64,000 bases of DNA. Origin: Anaerocolumna aminovalerica (GTDB taxonomy: Bacteria > Bacillota > Clostridia > Lachnospirales > Lachnospiraceae). The stretch covers positions 1-64,000 of the forward strand of contig NZ_FOWD01000008.1 in the NCBI RefSeq assembly GCF_900115365.1, read 5' to 3'. The notes beneath the pieces are model-generated. The model saw only the letters and a list, made by a program, of their open reading frames with translations, did no database searches and had not been told where the DNA came from. Shown in pieces: positions 9,036-18,347 of this stretch (positions are counted from its first letter, which is position 1; each line of letters starts with the position of its first letter). The position numbers and the translations under genes were made by a program.

Positions 9036-9401
9036 TCACTATTTCCCTCCTAATCCTTTATGACCTAAAATTCTTTTGACTAAAAGTTTGTCTATGTACC
9101 GATTAGACAAAGCTTTCATATTTTATCTGTAATCGTAACATAGACTTAGAAATAATTATGTCAAAACAGTATACATGTTTTCCAGATATTTTAATTTTTA
9201 TATTTGCTAATTCGTCCCGGTTCTATGGATTCTGCCATTTTTCCTTTCTTTCTCAGTAAATATAAACAGAATCTTTTCTTTTTTTGATGAATTTTGGCTT
9301 GAACTTTCTAATCATAAATCAGACTATTTTGCATATTAGAGGTAATACTTTGAATATTACAGAATATGGATGTATCAGTACAAGTTTTATTGGAGGGCTT
9401 A

Positions 9402-9974
9402 ATGAACAAAGAGTTAGAGATTGATAAGAAGTTATATTATTTTAATACAAAAGATCGTTATTCTGTGTATGACTTTAGTAATGTGCTGCATGATTTAATA
9501 CAGAAAAATATAAATAGAAAAAGACAGATTGTATTCTTATGTATCGGTTCGGACCGGGCAACCGGTGATTGTCTGGGTCCTATAGTGGGATATAAATTGG
9601 AAAAGCTTCAGCAGCATAATATTATCTTATACGGAACTTTAGAAAAACCTGTTCATGCAAAAAATCTGCACGATACCATTGACTATATTAATCAATATCA
9701 CCATAATGCTCTAGTGATCGCTGTTGATGCCTCCTTAGGAAAGTCTGCACACATCGGCTATATAACTGTGGGAGAAGGTCCGCTGCTGCCCGGTGCCGGA
9801 GTTGATAAGAATTTACCGCCGGTTGGTGATATCTTTATTACCGGTATCGTTAATTTCTCAGGAATGTTAGATCATATGCTGCTACAGACAACACGTCTTA
9901 ATGTTGTTATGATTCTGGCGGATTATATATGTAAAGGTATCAACTATTGTTTTTATAAACTGAATCGAAGGTAA
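9402..9974 (+). CDS. yyaC: YyaC-type sporulation protein (spore-protease-like)
   Basis: A 190-residue member of the YyaC family, related to germination-protease/hydrogenase-maturation peptidase folds and found in endospore formers. Visible family features: CIGSDRATGDCLGPIVGYKL near residues 48-67, YGTLEKPVHAKNL, and AVDASLGKSAHIG. The start was moved to the ATG at 9402 because GGAGGG lies 7 nt upstream; an earlier ATG at 9366 has no ribosome site. Transcribed alone, convergent with the next gene. It supports the organism being a spore former. The 9036-9401 spacer contains an imperfect inverted repeat (TTTGTCTA/TAGACAAA near 9090-9110) and nothing else I can name. Confidence 0.88.
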   Translation: MNKELEIDKKLYYFNTKDRYSVYDFSNVLHDLIQKNINRKRQIVFLCIGSDRATGDCLGPIVGYKLEKLQQHNIILYGTLEKPVHAKNLHDTIDYINQYHHNALVIAVDASLGKSAHIGYITVGEGPLLPGAGVDKNLPPVGDIFITGIVNFSGMLDHMLLQTTRLNVVMILADYICKGINYCFYKLNRR

Positions 9975-10014
9975 TGACAATAAAAAACATTCCCATTGAT
10001 AATATTAAAAAGTA

Positions 10015-10052
10015 AGCCGAGGTTAGTTCCCAAACCTCGGCTGATTTTTATT
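10015..10052. terminator. Bidirectional terminator between yyaC and the coiled-coil gene
   Basis: Perfect 10-bp arms AGCCGAGGTT (10015-10024) and AACCTCGGCT (10033-10042), loop 8 nt, followed by GATTTTTATT on the plus strand and TTACTTTTT on the minus strand. Convergent genes share it. Confidence 0.85.
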
Positions 10053-10089
10053 ATTTAATTAATGATCAAGGCTTTTTGACACCCTTATT

Positions 10090-11184
10090 CTATCGTTCTT
10101 GAGAATAAAGGGTTATGGCTTCTGATATGGTAGTAAGATTATTGGCTGACATTAATTCAGCAAGTTTGTCCAACCTTTCCACAGACATAAATTCTTTTCC
10201 CAAATAAACCTCGTAATTACTGGACAACTCCATCGTTAAATTCTTAATATTTTCTTCCAACGTTCTGATTTCGTTATAGGTATTATCGTATTCTTGTTTC
10301 AATGTCTTGATTTCTTCCTGGTATCTTAACTTAATCTCTTCACCGATAACAAAACGTGTTGTATTTTCGAATAAAGTCAAAGCCTCCTGCTTTTTCTCTG
10401 CAATGGAACTGATTTCCTTTTCTGATTCCTGCAGTTCATTATTAAATTTATCCAGTCCATACTGACTTTCATCCTGATCTTTCAGAATTTTTTTCTTTAT
10501 TTTATTCTGCTTCTTTTTATTAGCTAATATATCACTACGGATTAATCTTACTTTTCGTATGGTCTCTATATGTTTGTCTTTAATATTATTTTCAATCAAC
10601 ATGTAAGGCACACCAAAAAGAATCACCGTAAGAACATATATAATAAGCAGATACATCAATTTTTCTTCCGGTAATATTACAAAATAAATCAAGCTTGGTA
10701 TTCCTAACAAAATGATTAAAAGAGTCAGGCATATAATAAAGAAATCACCTATTCCTTTTGGCATATATAATGCATAAAATAATCTGGAATTACAAAAAAA
10801 CGGTATTCTATCTTGACTAAATATACTTTTGCTTTCCTTTACCATCTGCTTTTGCTCTTGGCGTAAGTCAGCAGTTTCCAATACAATACGTTCCTTTACT
10901 TTTGCGCTTTTTGATTTCTCTTTTTTACCCCGAATTTTTTTCATCCTGGAACGTACATTATCTATCTGTGAGTTAAAGGCAGATTCGATCTCTTCTTTTC
11001 GTTTTTTTGTGGTGGCAACAATTTCATCTGCTAAGGCTTTTTCCTTACTTTGAATTGCTTTTTCCAGCTTTGCTTCTGCCACAAGGAGGTTTTCTCGCTT
11101 TTCTCTATTATTATTTAATTCTATAACTTTTTCTTTTATAGAATGTAAAACTTCAATTCCACCGGATAATATATTCCCATCCAC
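10090..11184 (-). CDS. Coiled-coil membrane protein, function unknown
   Basis: I do not recognise a family. The protein is about 364 residues with a highly charged N-terminal coiled coil (Lys/Glu-rich to about residue 130, including KKIRGKKEKSKSAKVKE), two adjacent transmembrane helices (about 147-170 and 177-197), and a second long coiled coil to the C-terminus. The likely start is the GTG at 11184: GGAGG lies 9 nt upstream of it, whereas the frame's earlier ATG at 11220 has no ribosome site and would put that GGAGG inside the protein. It stands alone on the minus strand. A scaffold or septum-type role is only speculation. Confidence 0.65.
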   Translation of the reverse strand: MDGNILSGGIEVLHSIKEKVIELNNNREKRENLLVAEAKLEKAIQSKEKALADEIVATTKKRKEEIESAFNSQIDNVRSRMKKIRGKKEKSKSAKVKERIVLETADLRQEQKQMVKESKSIFSQDRIPFFCNSRLFYALYMPKGIGDFFIICLTLLIILLGIPSLIYFVILPEEKLMYLLIIYVLTVILFGVPYMLIENNIKDKHIETIRKVRLIRSDILANKKKQNKIKKKILKDQDESQYGLDKFNNELQESEKEISSIAEKKQEALTLFENTTRFVIGEEIKLRYQEEIKTLKQEYDNTYNEIRTLEENIKNLTMELSSNYEVYLGKEFMSVERLDKLAELMSANNLTTISEAITLYSQER

Positions 11185-11269
11185 TAATCTTTGCCTCCTT
11201 GGAATTATTTGTGAAAACATAAAATTTTATCCTATTAACTCGATTTTACTCGTTTTTAAGGAAAAGGTC

Positions 11270-11315
11270 AAGAATAAAACCATGCATACAGGAAAGTTAT
11301 TCTTGTATGCATGGT
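11270..11315 (-). terminator. Terminator after the sugar ABC operon
   Basis: Perfect 12-bp arms ACCATGCATACA (11279-11290) and TGTATGCATGGT (11304-11315), loop 13 nt, followed on the minus strand by TTTATTCTT. It lies 43 bp beyond the binding-protein stop codon. Confidence 0.85.
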
Positions 11316-11357
11316 TTCTGTTTCAATAAATATTATGCCGTAAATTAAAGTTATCTA

Positions 11358-12323
11358 TTACCATTCGCCTTTAAATTCACTTGCATTGTCCTTATTCACT
11401 TCAACTTGTTTGATTTCTGTTACCGGCTCTACTTTTTCACCTTTTAAATATTTAACAGCAGTTTCAATAGCAACTTTTCCTTCTTCTACTGCTGACATAT
11501 AAGTAGTTCCATCAATTACTCCGTCACTAATTGCTTTCAGACCATCTTTACTGCCCCCAAGACCAACTACTTTTACCTTATCTTTCAGGCCTGCCTCAAT
11601 TAAAGCTTGTCCGGCACCGGTAGCAGAGTTATCATCCTGGCAGATTACAATGTTAAATTCCATATTTTTTTGTATTAAATCTTCTACAATCTTTAACGCT
11701 TGTTCTTTTTCCCAGTTTGAAGTCTGATTGTAAATAATTTCGATATTGCTTCCTTCTAACGCTTTTTCTAAGCCTTTTTTTCTGTTAATCTGAGGGGTGG
11801 TTCCTGGTACGCCCTCAATTAATACGGCTTTGCCTCCTGCTTCTCCTAATAAGGCTTTTGCAACTTCACCAGTAACGGAACCGGTATTTACCTCATTTTG
11901 TCCGACATAAGATACTAGTCCTTCATATTCACCAGTTTCATTTGTACCAATTGCATTTGTAAACGCCAGAACCGGAATATTAGCCTTATTTGCTGATTTT
12001 ACTATTTTTTCACCGGCACCGGAATCTACTGAACATAATGCAATAAGATCTACACCTTTTACAATAAAATCTTCCGCTTGTGCCAATTGCTTACTTGAAT
12101 CCCATTGAGCATCTGCATATTCTATTTTAACATTATTATCCTTAGCAGCATTGTCAATTCCTTCTTTCGTTGCTACGAAATATCCTGTAGGTCCAGGCAG
12201 CAAAACTCCTATTTTGTAATTATCTGTTCCACTTTTATTATCTTTCTTTCCACATCCAGCGAAACTGAATGCTACGACCAATACCATAAGTAATGCTGTC
12301 ACTTTTTTAGACATCTTTAACAT
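11358..12323 (-). CDS. Sugar ABC transporter substrate-binding lipoprotein (RbsB-like)
   Basis: A 321-residue periplasmic-binding-protein family 1 lipoprotein. It has a lipoprotein signal peptide with lipobox FAGC (Cys24 lipidated after cleavage) and a mature part beginning KIGVLLPGPTGYFVATKEGIDNAA, typical of ribose/galactose-type binding proteins. It delivers a sugar to the permease encoded just upstream. GGAGAG lies 5 nt before the first ATG. Last gene of the ROK-kinase-ABC operon and directly before a strong terminator. The sugar is not known; the kinase in the operon suggests an amino sugar or related compound. Confidence 0.9.
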   Translation of the reverse strand: MLKMSKKVTALLMVLVVAFSFAGCGKKDNKSGTDNYKIGVLLPGPTGYFVATKEGIDNAAKDNNVKIEYADAQWDSSKQLAQAEDFIVKGVDLIALCSVDSGAGEKIVKSANKANIPVLAFTNAIGTNETGEYEGLVSYVGQNEVNTGSVTGEVAKALLGEAGGKAVLIEGVPGTTPQINRKKGLEKALEGSNIEIIYNQTSNWEKEQALKIVEDLIQKNMEFNIVICQDDNSATGAGQALIEAGLKDKVKVVGLGGSKDGLKAISDGVIDGTTYMSAVEEGKVAIETAVKYLKGEKVEPVTEIKQVEVNKDNASEFKGEW

Positions 12324-12349
12324 AATATCTCTCCTTTTTCTTTTAAAAT

Positions 12350-13309
12350 TTATCTTGAAGCAAGCTTTTTCTTGCTATAAGAGTCAATACCAACTGCAAC
12401 TAATATAATCAGCCCTTTAAATATATATTGAAAATACATGTCTACGCCAAGAAGATTGAAACTATTATTAATAACGCTCATCATCAATACACCAATTACT
12501 GTTTTTAGAACAGAACCGGATCCTCCTGCAACTGAAGTTCCGCCTATTACTACAGAGGCAATGGCATCCATATCATATCCATCACCAGCCACAGGACTGG
12601 CGGTACCCATTCTTCCGATTAAAACAATTCCCGCTACACCAGCTAAAACTGCATTTATAATAAATACTTTTATTATATAGGAATCAACATGTATTCCGTT
12701 TAACTTACTTGCCTCCCGATTACCTCCTACAGAATATACATATCTTCCAAATCGGGTTTTGGTTAGAACAATATAAGCGATGATTACCATTACTGCGAAT
12801 AAAATAACCGGGAAGGGTATACCTAGAATATAACCATTTCCAATGTAATCTAACAACTTAATGTTCTCGGTAATGGGATATCCTCCGGTAAGCATTAACA
12901 TGGAGCCTTTTACAATGCTTACCATGGCCATTGTGGTTATCAAAGAAGGTATATTGATCTTTGCTACAATAAAGCCATTGGCAAAGCCAACTACTGCACA
13001 TACCAGCAAAGCAATCACCATGGAAATAATAATATTTACGCCGGATGTGGCAAATTTCATAGTAATGGCTCCCGATAAAGCTGCTACTACACCAACAGAA
13101 ATATCAAAGTTTCCAGATATGATTACAAAGGTCATACCTGCAGAAATAATTCCTATAATAGAAGACTGTCTTAATAAATTTAGAATATTTTTATAACTGG
13201 CAAAATTAGGTGTAGCAATGGTTATAACCAGGCACAATATAATAAATCCAATTACTACCCCATATTCTCTAAAATTGATTTGTTGCAATTTTTTCATACT
13301 ATTTTTCAT
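12350..13309 (-). CDS. Sugar ABC transporter permease (RbsC-like)
   Basis: A 319-residue BPD_transp_2-family permease with about eight to ten hydrophobic segments. Signature stretches include IGIISAGMTFVIISGNFDISVG (about 51-72), MDAIASVVIGGTSVAGGSGS (about 246-265) and the C-terminal YIFKGLIILVAVGID. These match RbsC/XylH-type permeases of the ribose ABC family. It works as a dimer with the RbsA-like ATPase encoded 12 bp upstream and the binding lipoprotein encoded 26 bp downstream. Confidence 0.92.
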   Translation of the reverse strand: MKNSMKKLQQINFREYGVVIGFIILCLVITIATPNFASYKNILNLLRQSSIIGIISAGMTFVIISGNFDISVGVVAALSGAITMKFATSGVNIIISMVIALLVCAVVGFANGFIVAKINIPSLITTMAMVSIVKGSMLMLTGGYPITENIKLLDYIGNGYILGIPFPVILFAVMVIIAYIVLTKTRFGRYVYSVGGNREASKLNGIHVDSYIIKVFIINAVLAGVAGIVLIGRMGTASPVAGDGYDMDAIASVVIGGTSVAGGSGSVLKTVIGVLMMSVINNSFNLLGVDMYFQYIFKGLIILVAVGIDSYSKKKLASR

Positions 13310-13321
13310 TTTTTCACCCCT

Positions 13322-14815
13322 TTAAACATCAAAGATTTTATTCATTATATCTTGTACAGAAATGCCTTTATTGTCCATTTCACAAACAACAGAACCATCC
13401 CGAATTACAATTATTTTATCAGAAACCCTTAGCACTTCATCTAAATCAGAAGATATAAAAATAACTCCAATTCCCTGTTTTGAAAATTCTTCTACAGTGT
13501 GAAAAATATCTTCTTTGGCTGCAATATCAATCCCTTTCGTAGGTTCATCATATATGATTAAATCCATGTCTTGTCCAAGCCATTTTGAAACAACCACTTT
13601 TTGCTGATTTCCCCCACTTAATTCTTTCATTTTTTGAGCAGCATTATTTATTTTAATTCCTAACTTCTTTACTCCGTAGCCAGTAAATTCCTTTTCCTTC
13701 TTTGGATCAAGAAAGCCACGGGTCTTAAATTTATCAATTTGAATTGCTGTAGCATTTTTGTAGATTTCCCAGTCCAATATTAATCCCAGATTCTTACGGT
13801 CTTCAGGAATATATCCTATTTTATTGGCAATAGCTTCTGTTGGAGATTTGATATTTACTTCCTTTCCATTCATTAAAATTGTTCCGCCGGTTCGCTTATC
13901 AACACCATATATCAGATTAGCAATCTCGGTTCGCTTTGAACCTACCAACCCTGCCAGCCCAACTACTTCACCTTTATGCACTTTAAAGCTTACATTTTTT
14001 ACTACATTGTTCCGTGATATATTCTGCAATTCCAATACAGGTTCACTCTTATAATCTGCAAAGGTCTGATCCTTCTTTTCTTTTATCCCACTGTTTGTAT
14101 TACCTGTCATTAGCTCTGTAATCTTCCCTTTTGTCAAATCTTTTACATCATAATTTCCAACCAGCTTACCGTTTCTCATAATGCTGGCACTGTCACAATT
14201 CAGAAATATTTCATCTAAAATATGAGAAATATAGATTACACTCTTACCTGATTTTTTTAGCCTTTTGATTATTTTAAATAACCCTTCTTTTTCATTATTC
14301 GTTAAGGAAGTAGTGGGTTCATCCATAATTATAATATCTGCGTTCCAGGATACCGCTTTCATTATTTCAACCATCTGCTGATTGGCTATACTTAATCTGG
14401 ATGTGATTACATCCGGATTGATATTAAAATCAAAGTCTTTACAAATCTGCTCATACTCTTTTCTCATATCCTCTTTCTTTAAAAAGGCACCCCGAACGCT
14501 TTCTCTTCCTAAAAATATATTCTCAATAACTGTTAATGTTGGAATAAGGCTTAATTCCTGGTAAATGATGCTGATGCCTTTCATCTTCGAATCATATTCA
14601 TCTTTAAAATTTACCTTTTCACCTTTAAGAAAAACCTCACCACTTGTTTGAGAATGGACACCACCTACAATTTTAATCAAAGTAGATTTTCCTGCACCAT
14701 TCGCCCCCAGCAAAGCTCTTACTTCTCCTTTTTTCAGAGAAAAATCAATTCCTTCAAGTACATGAACAGGACCAAAACTCTTAAAGATGTTTTTCATTTC
14801 CAGTACGTAATCCAT
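13322..14815 (-). CDS. Sugar ABC transporter ATPase with two nucleotide-binding domains (RbsA-like)
   Basis: A 497-residue fused-domain ATPase typical of the ribose/galactose family. The first domain has Walker A LLGANGAGKST (about 34-44) and Walker B DIIIMDEPTTSL. The second has the usual degenerate Walker A (LAGLVGSKRTEI), a good signature LSGGNQQKVVVSKWL and Walker B LIIYDEPTKGID. As in the rest of the family, the second site is probably the weaker one. It lies 4 bp downstream of the TIM-barrel gene and 12 bp upstream of the permease gene. Confidence 0.93.
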   Translation of the reverse strand: MDYVLEMKNIFKSFGPVHVLEGIDFSLKKGEVRALLGANGAGKSTLIKIVGGVHSQTSGEVFLKGEKVNFKDEYDSKMKGISIIYQELSLIPTLTVIENIFLGRESVRGAFLKKEDMRKEYEQICKDFDFNINPDVITSRLSIANQQMVEIMKAVSWNADIIIMDEPTTSLTNNEKEGLFKIIKRLKKSGKSVIYISHILDEIFLNCDSASIMRNGKLVGNYDVKDLTKGKITELMTGNTNSGIKEKKDQTFADYKSEPVLELQNISRNNVVKNVSFKVHKGEVVGLAGLVGSKRTEIANLIYGVDKRTGGTILMNGKEVNIKSPTEAIANKIGYIPEDRKNLGLILDWEIYKNATAIQIDKFKTRGFLDPKKEKEFTGYGVKKLGIKINNAAQKMKELSGGNQQKVVVSKWLGQDMDLIIYDEPTKGIDIAAKEDIFHTVEEFSKQGIGVIFISSDLDEVLRVSDKIIVIRDGSVVCEMDNKGISVQDIMNKIFDV

Positions 14816-14819
14816 ACCA

Positions 14820-16007
14820 TCACCGCCTTCTTTCTATGCAGTCAAGCACCATATTGATATTTTCCTGTGGTGCCGATAACAGATTCCACGATAATACAAA
14901 ACCCTCTATCTTAGAATTTTCCAGTTCCATTAAATTTTCTTTCACATATTCAGGATCCACAGGGGCAATGTTATCAATTCTATTAATCTCAATTCCGCAG
15001 TAGGTCTTAACCCCTAACTCTGCCATATAATCAAGTTCTCTCTTAACAAACTCAATATCAAAAGAACCATTTCTATTCTCTTTGCACCCTAATATTTCAT
15101 ACAGTCTTTTTCTGGCCTCTAAATCATTTCCTGTACAAGTTTCAGCTATTATTTTGTCGGTTTCAAATGGTAATCCGGCAGGAGCATTGGTAATCCGATA
15201 CATCATGGGCTTTATAAAATCTGCCAGCCTATTTAACTTTTCTAAATCCTGTCCGGCAAAATAGGCTATAAAAGGTGCAAATGTATCCATTCCAACCTTC
15301 ATGTTCTTATTATGAAAGAATTCACAGATGGGATATAATGCCTCGTATATCATCTGATTTTTAAATTCAAAGAAATCCTCCCATACAGAATTTTCAAAAG
15401 TATATTTTCCATTGCTATAGGAATTTATTTTCAGAGGATTGATATTATATCCCTCACTTCCTTCTGAGACTTTCTTCATTTCTGCAAGCAAAACTTCCAT
15501 ATCAATTCCATTTTGTTTATATTTTTTTTCACATTCCGAACAAAAGCAGCTAAATACTCCGGACAATCCATTCGAAAAAGATCCGTACCGTATTTTATCT
15601 AGAAATACACCATCGAAATCCACCATGGAAAAGTGTTCCTCGTATAGCTCTATAAAACTTCTTTGATTCTCTTTTCTATTTGGGCAATAGAATTCAAATT
15701 TTTCACTGGACTTTAGATTATAATTTTTTACTTCTCTTTTATCAAAGTCTAATAAGCGATTGACAGGTTTCAATTCCCCGGTTTCTGAGAACACCGGAAT
15801 CCAAAGATAATATTCCACAGAATATTTGTGGAGCAATTCTCCTAACTTTTTATATAATTCTTGCTGGAGAGCCCATCCGATAATTACTTTTTTTACAGGA
15901 ATCTTTTCCAGCAGCGGCACCAGTTTCTGTTCAATTTCTTCATAAGTGGCTTCCGCCATAGAATAACCCCCTGTAAAAATCTGAAGAATTATTTCTTTAG
16001 GTTTCAT
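14820..16007 (-). CDS. TIM-barrel protein, putative glycoside-hydrolase-like
   Basis: About 395 residues with a soluble (beta/alpha)8 pattern: strand-type segments KKVIIGWA, YYLWIPVF, DGVFLDKIRYG (about 132-142), KVGMDTFAPFIAYF, FIKPMMYRI and a C-terminal KIEGFVLSWNL. The region just after FLDKIRYG contains CFCSECEKKY, found in several uncharacterised glycosidase-like families. No signal peptide, so it acts in the cytoplasm, probably on the imported sugar. I cannot assign a numbered family or catalytic residues. The start at 16007 is supported by AGAGGTG 7 nt upstream; it overlaps the kinase gene by 11 nt. Confidence 0.6.
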   Translation of the reverse strand: MKPKEIILQIFTGGYSMAEATYEEIEQKLVPLLEKIPVKKVIIGWALQQELYKKLGELLHKYSVEYYLWIPVFSETGELKPVNRLLDFDKREVKNYNLKSSEKFEFYCPNRKENQRSFIELYEEHFSMVDFDGVFLDKIRYGSFSNGLSGVFSCFCSECEKKYKQNGIDMEVLLAEMKKVSEGSEGYNINPLKINSYSNGKYTFENSVWEDFFEFKNQMIYEALYPICEFFHNKNMKVGMDTFAPFIAYFAGQDLEKLNRLADFIKPMMYRITNAPAGLPFETDKIIAETCTGNDLEARKRLYEILGCKENRNGSFDIEFVKRELDYMAELGVKTYCGIEINRIDNIAPVDPEYVKENLMELENSKIEGFVLSWNLLSAPQENINMVLDCIERRR

Positions 16008-16950
16008 TGTTATCACCTCTATCCAATATTCTTTGAGCTAATTTTATTCCACCATAAGCAGGTGGGTTTTCCTGTGTAGAGAATTTAACATTAATTAACG
16101 GTAACTTTTTGTCCAGCTCTTCTTTTAAAATAGCTTCGTAAACCGGATTCTTTAAAACTCCACCAGAGAAAACAAAATTAAGCTTCATACTGCTATTAAA
16201 CTCCAATTTGTCATACATTTCTTTTGTCATTCTGGCTAAGATATGAGCCCCATTTTTCAGTATCTCTTTTGCAGTTCCCTCTTTTTCTTTACTAAGTTCC
16301 ACAACCAAGGATGCAACCTTAGCAACTTGATAATAGTCCACTACCTCGGTAATTATATAGGGAAGTTCTTCGAAGTCTTTCCCATTAAAATATTCTCTTA
16401 CTTTGTCATATAGCGGTGAATATTCACAACAGCCATCACAATATAAAAGTGTCTGTTTTAAAGCTTCATTACCAATCCAATATCCGGAACCGATATCACT
16501 GATATTATATCCCCATCCACCGCATCGGCGCACATTTCCGTTTTTATCAACACCGATTATAATAGAACCCGTTCCTGAAATAATCACAATTCCCGGCTCA
16601 TATGCCTGAGCATAAAATGCAAGAACACCATCATTGCACAGGTACATCTGCTGTCTTTGAAACCCTAATTTTACTATCTGCTCTTCTATAATGTCATAAT
16701 CATTTTTTGAATCGCACCCTGATATTCCCCATACACTGTATGCAATATCTTCAATGCCGACAGAAAATGCTTTCTTAATCTTTTCCAATCCCTGATTAAA
16801 ATGCTTATAAACCTTATCTGCACCCACTGATTTATAATTACTGGATCCTACAAAAAATGATTTTAACATCTTCCCTTGCATATCACTGATGCAAAATTCT
16901 GTTTTGGTTCCTCCTCCATCTACGGAAAGTAAATATTTCAATTTTCTCAA
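15997..16950 (-). CDS. BadF/BcrA-type ATPase, probable N-acetyl-hexosamine kinase
   Basis: A 317-residue ASKHA-fold protein. The phosphate-1 motif is LSVDGGGTKTEFCISD (about 8-23). A second motif, GIVIISGTGSIIIGVDKNG (about 120-138), and GGWGYNISDIGSGYWIG match N-acetylglucosamine-kinase-like members of the BadF/BadG/BcrA/BcrD family. It would phosphorylate the sugar brought in by the ABC transporter of the same operon. It overlaps the ROK regulator by 4 nt and the TIM-barrel gene by 11 nt, which indicates coupled translation. Substrate is inferred. Confidence 0.8.
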   Translation of the reverse strand: MRKLKYLLSVDGGGTKTEFCISDMQGKMLKSFFVGSSNYKSVGADKVYKHFNQGLEKIKKAFSVGIEDIAYSVWGISGCDSKNDYDIIEEQIVKLGFQRQQMYLCNDGVLAFYAQAYEPGIVIISGTGSIIIGVDKNGNVRRCGGWGYNISDIGSGYWIGNEALKQTLLYCDGCCEYSPLYDKVREYFNGKDFEELPYIITEVVDYYQVAKVASLVVELSKEKEGTAKEILKNGAHILARMTKEMYDKLEFNSSMKLNFVFSGGVLKNPVYEAILKEELDKKLPLINVKFSTQENPPAYGGIKLAQRILDRGDNNET

Positions 16951-18062
16951 CCTCGTTTTCTATTTGTCAATTGATATATGGGCATTGTCTCTCTGATGCA
17001 CATATTCATAACGCCATGTATGCTGTATTTTCGTAAATCATTCAGTTTTATGATTTTTGGTATGTTGTCAGTATGAATCAGCGCTTCTATTAATTCTTTA
17101 ATTTTCTTAATACCTTCATCCGTTAACTTCTCAAGCTTTAAGGCAATAATATCTGGATTGATCACACATATAATACTCATCAGACCATCAGCTATCGTCT
17201 TTAAAAGCATTTCATTCATCTCATCTTTTTTATCTTCTGTACAGGTTTCTAAATATTCATTAATTAAAGCAATCTTATTCTCAAAATTACCTTTATACTT
17301 TGTTTTCTTTCCATCAATCATAATCTGATTGCCCACAGGTATATAACTAAGCTCACCTGCAAAGTTGGTAGAACCTTTAAACAATTCACGATTCAGAATT
17401 AATCCGGAACCGATTCCCTGTTCTAAATAAATAAGAGCCAGATTATCCACTTCATCCTTATAATCATTATAGTAGAGGCCAATTGTTGCAAGATTAATAT
17501 CGTTTTCCAATAATACCGTTATCTGATATTTTTCTTCAATAATCTTTTCAATATTGATGTTCTCCCAGCTTGGTATATTAGGTATATTAGTAACGATTCC
17601 TTCATTTATAACTCCCGGCACTCCGATACCGATTGCCGAAATAACGTGTTCATTGCATTTCTCTATTAATGTATCTATTGCAAAATAAGTATCTTCCATT
17701 ACTTCATCATAAGTATCTACCCTTACCGGAAACTCTTGCTTGTAAATAATATCACCGATTGAATTCGCAATAGCACCTAAATAAACATCCTTATGATAGC
17801 AAAGCCCTACTATGTAATTTAATTCTTCGTTAATTTCGAAAAATTGGGCTCTTCTTCCCCCTGTTGATTGATTCACTCCACTTACTTTCACTTTGTTCTC
17901 TTGTAGTAAAGTTTCTACTGTCTTATTCACTGTTACCAAGCTTAGATTGGTAATTTTAGCAATCTCAGGCTTTGTAATGGGTCCATTTACTTTAATAATA
18001 TCTTGTATAATATCTTTGTTTAAGAGCTTAATTGCTCTTGGTGTTCCTACTATTCCTGACAT
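16947..18062 (-). CDS. ROK-family transcriptional regulator
   Basis: About 371 residues: an N-terminal winged helix-turn-helix (IIQDIIKVNGPITKPEIAKIT, about 18-38, split by family pattern into HTH and wing) and a C-terminal ROK sugar-kinase-like domain with GIGVPGVI and YLEQGIGSGLILN. The zinc motif CxCGxxGC of classical ROK proteins is not seen; the region reads FAGELSYIPVGNQ. It should repress its own operon until sugar is present, in line with an 18-bp palindrome at the promoter. The ATG at 18062 is preferred: AAGGGGTGG lies upstream, whereas the GTG at 18071 is inside that ribosome site. Confidence 0.9.
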   Translation of the reverse strand: MSGIVGTPRAIKLLNKDIIQDIIKVNGPITKPEIAKITNLSLVTVNKTVETLLQENKVKVSGVNQSTGGRRAQFFEINEELNYIVGLCYHKDVYLGAIANSIGDIIYKQEFPVRVDTYDEVMEDTYFAIDTLIEKCNEHVISAIGIGVPGVINEGIVTNIPNIPSWENINIEKIIEEKYQITVLLENDINLATIGLYYNDYKDEVDNLALIYLEQGIGSGLILNRELFKGSTNFAGELSYIPVGNQIMIDGKKTKYKGNFENKIALINEYLETCTEDKKDEMNEMLLKTIADGLMSIICVINPDIIALKLEKLTDEGIKKIKELIEALIHTDNIPKIIKLNDLRKYSIHGVMNMCIRETMPIYQLTNRKRG

Positions 18063-18084
18063 CTTATCCACCCCTTACTTAATT

Positions 18085-18102
18085 AACTTTATTAATAAAG
18101 TT
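18085..18102. promoter_or_regulatory. 18-bp perfect palindrome, candidate ROK operator
   Basis: The sequence AACTTTATTAATAAAGTT is its own reverse complement. It begins right after the -10 box, so it covers the expected transcription start, and lies 22 bp upstream of the regulator ATG. Confidence 0.7.
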
Positions 18103-18131
18103 ATTATACATTTTAACTGCTTTTTTGTCAA
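18103..18131 (-). promoter_or_regulatory. Consensus promoter of the ROK / sugar ABC operon
   Basis: Minus strand: TTGACA (18126-18131), 17-bp spacer, TATAAT (18103-18108). Both boxes are perfect, as expected for a promoter held off by a repressor. Confidence 0.85.
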
Positions 18132-18241
18132 TATCATTCTTAATATTACAACATTTTTACAAATTGTATTTTCATTATTCAAAAATGTCTTGTACATATT
18201 TGATATCATACGTGCTTTTACACTCATTTTGTTTTCTGATA

Positions 18242-18285
18242 AATAAAAAACACTATTAATGCTATTTTTCTTGCATCAATAGTGT
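18242..18285 (-). terminator. Terminator after the mod-xdhC operon
   Basis: Arms ACACTATT (18250-) and AATAGTGT (-18285), extended by GATGC/GCATT pairing, are followed on the minus strand by TTTTTTATTT. It closes the long molybdenum/selenium operon. Confidence 0.85.
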
Positions 18286-18347
18286 AAGTGAAACAAATAA
18301 GACTTTTTAATCCGGTAACTGGTTTAAATGTCTTTTATATTTAAATA

